Shown piece after piece: positions 6,733-10,666 of a DNA stretch of 10,666 nt. Numbering within the stretch: the first letter of the stretch is position 1; every line of letters starts with the position of its first letter. The stretch covers positions 1-10,666 of the forward strand of contig FR893243.1 of the NCBI GenBank assembly GCA_000436035.1, in the 5' to 3' direction. This DNA is from Prevotella sp. CAG:732 (GTDB taxonomy: Bacteria > Bacteroidota > Bacteroidia > Bacteroidales > Bacteroidaceae). Made by a program: the position numbers and the translations under genes. The notes under the pieces were generated by a model that did not search any database, was not told the DNA's origin, and was given only the letters and a program-made list of their open reading frames with translations.

Positions 6733-8646
6733 ATGAATCAAGAAAAGTTTCATCTTTTAAGTAAGATAAAATACCCAAAAGACTTGCGACAGCTCAGCAT
6801 CGACCAGTTGCCACAGGTTTGTCAAGAACTGAGAGAAGACATCATCGACGAGGTTTCCGTAAACCCCGGTCACTTTGCGTCTTCGCTTGGCGTGGTCGAG
6901 ATTACTGTAGCCCTACATTATGTATTCGACACCCCTGAGGACCGCATCGTTTGGGATGTGGGACACCAGGCGTATGGTCATAAGATTCTGACTGGGCGAC
7001 GTGACACCTTCTGCACCAACAGAAAGTTGCACGGCATCCGTCCGTTCCCTACTCCTCTGGAGAGTGAATACGACACCTTCGCTTGCGGTCATGCCAGCAA
7101 CTCCATCTCGGCAGCCCTGGGCATGGCAGTCGCAGCCCGAAAGACGGGGCATGAAGACCGCCACGTGGTGGCTGTCATCGGCGATGGTGCCATGAGCGGT
7201 GGTCTTGCCTTCGAGGGATTGAACAATGTGTCGAGCACCCCTAACGACATGCTCATCATCCTCAATGACAATGACATGAGCATCGACCGTGCTGTGGGTG
7301 GCATGGAGAAATACCTGCTCAATCTCGACACCAACGAGACCTACAACAAGCTCCGTTTCAAGGCTTCACAGTGGCTCCACTCCAAGGGCTATCTCAATGA
7401 TGACCGACGCAAGGGAATCATCCGACTCAACAACGCCCTGAAGTCTGCGCTCAGCCATCAACAGAACATCTTCGAGGGAATGAACATCCGATATTTCGGA
7501 CCTTTCGACGGACATGACATCAAGGAAGTGGTGAGAGTGCTCAAGCAGTTGAAGAACATGAAGGGTCCGAAACTGCTCCACCTCCATACCACCAAGGGCA
7601 AGGGATATGAGCCTGCAGAGAAGAGTGCTACCATCTGGCATGCGCCAGGCAAATTCGACCCTGAGACTGGAGAGCGTATCGTCGCAGACTCCAGCAACCA
7701 GCCCCCTAAGTTCCAGGATGTCTTCGGCAACACCCTCCTAGAGTTGGCAGAGAAAAATCCTCACATCGTGGGTGTAACGCCAGCGATGCCAACGGGCTGT
7801 TCAATGAGCATCATGATGAAAGCCATGCCCGACAGAGTCTTCGATGTGGGTATCGCAGAAGGACACGCCGTCACCTTCTCCAGCGGAATGGCAAAAGATG
7901 GACTTCAACCTTTCTGCAACATCTACAGTTCGTTTGCGCAAAGAGCATACGACAACATCATACATGACATGGCACTGCTCAACCTACCTGTAGTGCTCTG
8001 TCTAGACCGTGCAGGACTGGTGGGTGAGGACGGACCGACCCATCATGGTGTGTTCGACCTTGCAGCCCTTCGTCCGATTCCGCATCTCACGATTGCATCA
8101 CCGATGAACGAGCATGAGCTTCGCAATCTGATGTATTCCGCCCAAATGCCAGACCAAGGTTGCTACGTGATACGTTATCCTAGAGGCAATGGCGTGCTGG
8201 TAGATTGGAAGAATGAGATGGAAGAGATCAAGACCGGTACCGGCAGAAAGTTGCGTGATGGCAAGGATGTCGCCGTGCTGACTCTCGGTCCTATCGGTAA
8301 CGATGCAGCCTTGGCGATAGAAGAGTTGGCAAGCTCTGCTGAGTATTCGTCAGAAGCGAAGTTGAGCGTTGCCCATTACGACATGCGATTCCTCAAGCCA
8401 CTTGATGAGAACATTCTCCAGGAAGTGGCTGAGAAATTCTCACGCATCGTCACCATCGAGGACGGCGTGCGAATGGGCGGTTTCGGCTCTGCCGTGCTGG
8501 AATGGATGAGCGACCATGGCTACCATCCACAAGTGACGAGACTGGGCATACCTGACGACTTCATCGAGCATGGTAAGGTATCGGAGCTCAGAGAAATCGT
8601 CGGTTTGGACAAGATTTCTATCCAAAAGTCCATTCTAGGAGAATAA
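6733..8646 (+). CDS. dxs: 1-deoxy-D-xylulose-5-phosphate synthase
   Basis: This enzyme condenses pyruvate and glyceraldehyde 3-phosphate with thiamine diphosphate, the first step of the MEP route to isoprenoids. The 637-residue length fits the family. Features in order are NPGHFASSLG (H47), DVGHQAYGHK (H78), the thiamine-diphosphate motif GDGAMSGGLAFEGLNN (150-165) with LNDNDMSI (177-184), H303 in TIWHAPGKFDP, the catalytic glutamate E376 in GIAEGHAVTF, QRAYD (403-407), DRAGLVGEDGPTHHG (425-439) and the C-terminal transketolase domain with RYPRG. E. coli has IAEQH where this protein has IAEGH. The frame extends upstream to 6544 but crosses the promoter, so the ATG at 6733 (MNQEKF) is used; its N-terminus aligns with family length. 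It heads a likely operon with trkA and trkH. Confidence 0.97.
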   Translation: MNQEKFHLLSKIKYPKDLRQLSIDQLPQVCQELREDIIDEVSVNPGHFASSLGVVEITVALHYVFDTPEDRIVWDVGHQAYGHKILTGRRDTFCTNRKLHGIRPFPTPLESEYDTFACGHASNSISAALGMAVAARKTGHEDRHVVAVIGDGAMSGGLAFEGLNNVSSTPNDMLIILNDNDMSIDRAVGGMEKYLLNLDTNETYNKLRFKASQWLHSKGYLNDDRRKGIIRLNNALKSALSHQQNIFEGMNIRYFGPFDGHDIKEVVRVLKQLKNMKGPKLLHLHTTKGKGYEPAEKSATIWHAPGKFDPETGERIVADSSNQPPKFQDVFGNTLLELAEKNPHIVGVTPAMPTGCSMSIMMKAMPDRVFDVGIAEGHAVTFSSGMAKDGLQPFCNIYSSFAQRAYDNIIHDMALLNLPVVLCLDRAGLVGEDGPTHHGVFDLAALRPIPHLTIASPMNEHELRNLMYSAQMPDQGCYVIRYPRGNGVLVDWKNEMEEIKTGTGRKLRDGKDVAVLTLGPIGNDAALAIEELASSAEYSSEAKLSVAHYDMRFLKPLDENILQEVAEKFSRIVTIEDGVRMGGFGSAVLEWMSDHGYHPQVTRLGIPDDFIEHGKVSELREIVGLDKISIQKSILGE

Positions 8647-8716
8647 GAGAAAAGGAAACCTTTCGATGAAGTATAAAGACATTCAGTATAGATTAAGCTA
8701 TTAAAGAAAGATAGAA

Positions 8717-10060
8717 ATGAAAATCATCATTGCAGGCGCTTATGCCATTGGTACCCACCTGGCGCGATTGCTCTCCCGAAGCAAGGAGGACATCACGCTG
8801 ATAGATGACAGCGAGGAACGACTCGCCAGCATCGGCTCCGACTACGACTTGCTCACGATGGTGGGTCAGCCTACAAGCCTGAAGATTCTGCGTGACGCCA
8901 ATGTTGCCGACGCCGACCTGTTTATCTCGGTGACTCCCCTTGAGAGCAAGAACATCACCGCTTGCATCCTAGCCCATGAGCTGGGAGCCAAGCGAACGGT
9001 TGCCAAGGTGGATAATCCCGAATACATGGACCCACAAGCCCAGGAGTTCTTCAAGGACCTAGGCATCAACAAACTCATCTATCCTGAGATGTTGGCTGCC
9101 GTCGATATCAACAACGGACTGAAGATGAGTTGGGTGCGTCAGCGTTGGGATGTCCACGATGGTGCGCTCATCATGCTGGGCATCAAGTTGCGTGAGACTT
9201 GCGAGATACTCAACAAGCCACTCAAGGACATCAGCGGTCCCAACGACCCTTACCATGTTGTAGCCATCAAGCGTGGCGGCGAGACCATCATCCCTGGTGG
9301 TTACGACGAGTTGAAGCTCTACGACCTCGCCTACTTCATGACCACTCGCAACTATATCCCTTACATCCGCAAGATTGTGGGAAAGGAACATTATGTAGAT
9401 GTGAAGAACGTGATGATCATGGGTGGCGGTCGCACTGCCGTGAGAGCGGTGAAGAAAATGCCAGAATACATGGAGTGCAAAATCATCGAAATCGACGAGA
9501 ACCGCTGCGAGTATCTCAACGACATCCTTGATGACACCAAAGCCCTTATCATCCATGGTGATGGACGCGACATCCCATTGCTCAACGAGGAAGGCATCCG
9601 AAGTACTCAGGCTTTCGTGGCCCTGACAGGCAATGCCGAGACCAATATCCTCGCCTGTCTCACCGCCAAGCGACTGGGTGTGAGAAAGACCGTCGCCGTG
9701 GTCGAGAATGTCGATTACGTGAGCATGGCAGAGAGCCTGGACATCGGTACCATCATCAACAAGAAGGCGATAGCTGCCAGCTACATCTACCAGATGATGC
9801 TGGATGCCGACGTGATGAACGTGAGATTCCTCATGAACGCCAATGCCGATGTAGCCGAGTTTATCGCCAAAGAAGGTTCGAAGGTCACCAAGAAACCTGT
9901 GAAAGACCTAGGACTTCCTATCGGTGTGACCATCGGTGGACTGGTCAGAAAGAACGAAGGAATGCTGGTGTCAGGTAACACCCAGATAGAGCCAGGCGAT
10001 TCCGTCATGGTATTCTGCCACAATATCAACATGAAGAAAATAGAGAAATATTTTATATGA
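8717..10060 (+). CDS. trkA: TrkA, regulatory subunit of Trk potassium uptake
   Basis: This 447-residue cytosolic protein has the double RCK layout: Rossmann domain 1 (about 1-130), RCK_C 1 (about 140-221), Rossmann domain 2 (about 229-350) and RCK_C 2 (about 365-447). It binds NAD(H) and/or adenine nucleotides and gates the TrkH channel. The first glycine loop reads GAYAIG (7-12), with Y9 in place of the middle glycine of GxGxxG. The second reads GGGRTA (236-241), with A241 in place of the last glycine. The acidic residues after beta-strand 2 are kept (D30 in one copy, E259/D260 in the other). It follows dxs after 70 bases in which no promoter consensus is seen, and overlaps trkH by four bases, so trkA and trkH are co-translated. 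Confidence 0.95.
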   Translation: MKIIIAGAYAIGTHLARLLSRSKEDITLIDDSEERLASIGSDYDLLTMVGQPTSLKILRDANVADADLFISVTPLESKNITACILAHELGAKRTVAKVDNPEYMDPQAQEFFKDLGINKLIYPEMLAAVDINNGLKMSWVRQRWDVHDGALIMLGIKLRETCEILNKPLKDISGPNDPYHVVAIKRGGETIIPGGYDELKLYDLAYFMTTRNYIPYIRKIVGKEHYVDVKNVMIMGGGRTAVRAVKKMPEYMECKIIEIDENRCEYLNDILDDTKALIIHGDGRDIPLLNEEGIRSTQAFVALTGNAETNILACLTAKRLGVRKTVAVVENVDYVSMAESLDIGTIINKKAIAASYIYQMMLDADVMNVRFLMNANADVAEFIAKEGSKVTKKPVKDLGLPIGVTIGGLVRKNEGMLVSGNTQIEPGDSVMVFCHNINMKKIEKYFI

Positions 10061-10666
10061 TCAATCATCAACTGATATGCAAGGTACTTGGACAGCTGCT
10101 TTTTCTCGAAGCAGTGCTTCTGATGGTATCTTTGGGTGTTTCCATAGGCTACCAGGAAGACGATGTCTTTGCATTCTTGGTCACCATATTCATCACCATC
10201 GGGGCAGGACTTGCCCTGAAATGGAGAGGTCACAACGCCGACAACTCCATGTCTCGCCGAGATGCCTATCTCGTGGTGTCATTGGCATGGATTGTCTTCA
10301 GTTTCTTTGGCACGTTCCCATTCTTGATCAGTGGATACATCCATAGTTTCACGGATGCCTACTTCGAGACGATGTCGGGATTCACAACCACGGGAGCCAC
10401 CATCCTTGATGATGTGGAATGCTTCCCGCACGGCTTGCTCTTCTGGCGATCGCTCACCCAGTGGATAGGCGGTTTGGGTATCGTGTTCTTCACCATCGCC
10501 CTGCTGCCGTCGCTCGTAGGCGGACAGACCAAGGTGTTTGCCGCCGAGGCTACGGGTCCTATCAAGACCAAGCTGCATCCCCGTCTCTCCACTTCGGCAA
10601 AATGGATATGGAGTATCTATCTGATGCTCACCATCGCCTGCATCGTATCCTACTATGTGGCAGGAA
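10057..10666 (+). CDS. trkH: TrkH potassium uptake protein, 5' part (cut by window end)
   Basis: The first 203 residues of an integral membrane potassium transporter are visible and the frame is open at the right edge. The start codon overlaps the trkA stop (ATGA), the usual arrangement for coupled translation. Membrane segments are visible at about 8-30, 37-54, 71-93 and 185-201. The first pore loop carries the selectivity segment SGFTTTGAT (107-115), followed by the helix region WRSLTQWIGGLGIVFFTIALLP (130-151) characteristic of TrkH/KtrB. The remaining three pore repeats would lie outside the window. There is no sign of damage in the visible part. Confidence 0.95.
   Translation, partial: MINHQLICKVLGQLLFLEAVLLMVSLGVSIGYQEDDVFAFLVTIFITIGAGLALKWRGHNADNSMSRRDAYLVVSLAWIVFSFFGTFPFLISGYIHSFTDAYFETMSGFTTTGATILDDVECFPHGLLFWRSLTQWIGGLGIVFFTIALLPSLVGGQTKVFAAEATGPIKTKLHPRLSTSAKWIWSIYLMLTIACIVSYYVAG

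Overview
The window looks like a chromosomal segment of a Prevotella/Segatella-type Bacteroidales bacterium. The protein families and their N-termini fit this, and so do promoters of the Bacteroidales sigma-ABfr form (TTTG, about 20 bases, TAnnTTTG) and the general lack of strong Shine-Dalgarno sites. The taxonomy is inferred from style, not from a marker gene. No rRNA, tRNA, CRISPR array, phage gene or insertion sequence is visible.

Layout from left to right. (1) Positions 1-76 hold a tandem array of a near-palindromic 10-mer at an exact 22-base period, cut by the window edge. (2) Positions 169-1000 hold a single-gene unit: a near-perfect promoter, a free-standing B3/B4 (PheRS-beta-like) domain protein, and a 16-bp-stem terminator shared with the convergent operon. 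(3) Positions 1069-3624, minus strand, hold a nitrogen operon: a PII signal protein (glnK), an ammonium transporter (amtB) and a small TorF-type outer-membrane porin, transcribed from a strong promoter at 3593-3624. (4) Positions 3645-3804 are an intergenic block with three stacked inverted repeats; the rightmost is the terminator of the next operon. (5) Positions 3825-6660, minus strand, hold a secreted C1-family (PepC/bleomycin-hydrolase-like) cysteine peptidase followed after 15 bases by a CyuA/UPF0597-type L-cysteine desulfidase. (6) Positions 6700-10666, plus strand, hold dxs (first step of the MEP isoprenoid pathway), then trkA and trkH (potassium uptake). trkA and trkH overlap by ATGA, and trkH runs off the right edge.

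How the genes work together. In the nitrogen operon the porin could admit small solutes through the outer membrane, AmtB carries ammonium through the inner membrane, and PII gates AmtB by binding its cytoplasmic tail, which is conserved here. The peptidase/desulfidase pair suggests degradation of peptides in the periplasm and use of the released cysteine as a source of pyruvate, ammonia and sulfide. TrkA is the cytoplasmic nucleotide-sensing regulator of the TrkH potassium channel/transporter.

Most of the window is recognisable core metabolism and transport, and I did not find a clearly new multi-gene system. The items most worth a second look are the 22-base periodic array at the left edge, the inverted-repeat block upstream of glnK, the altered nucleotide-binding loops of TrkA, the non-canonical T-loop of the PII protein, and the C-terminal cysteine of the desulfidase.
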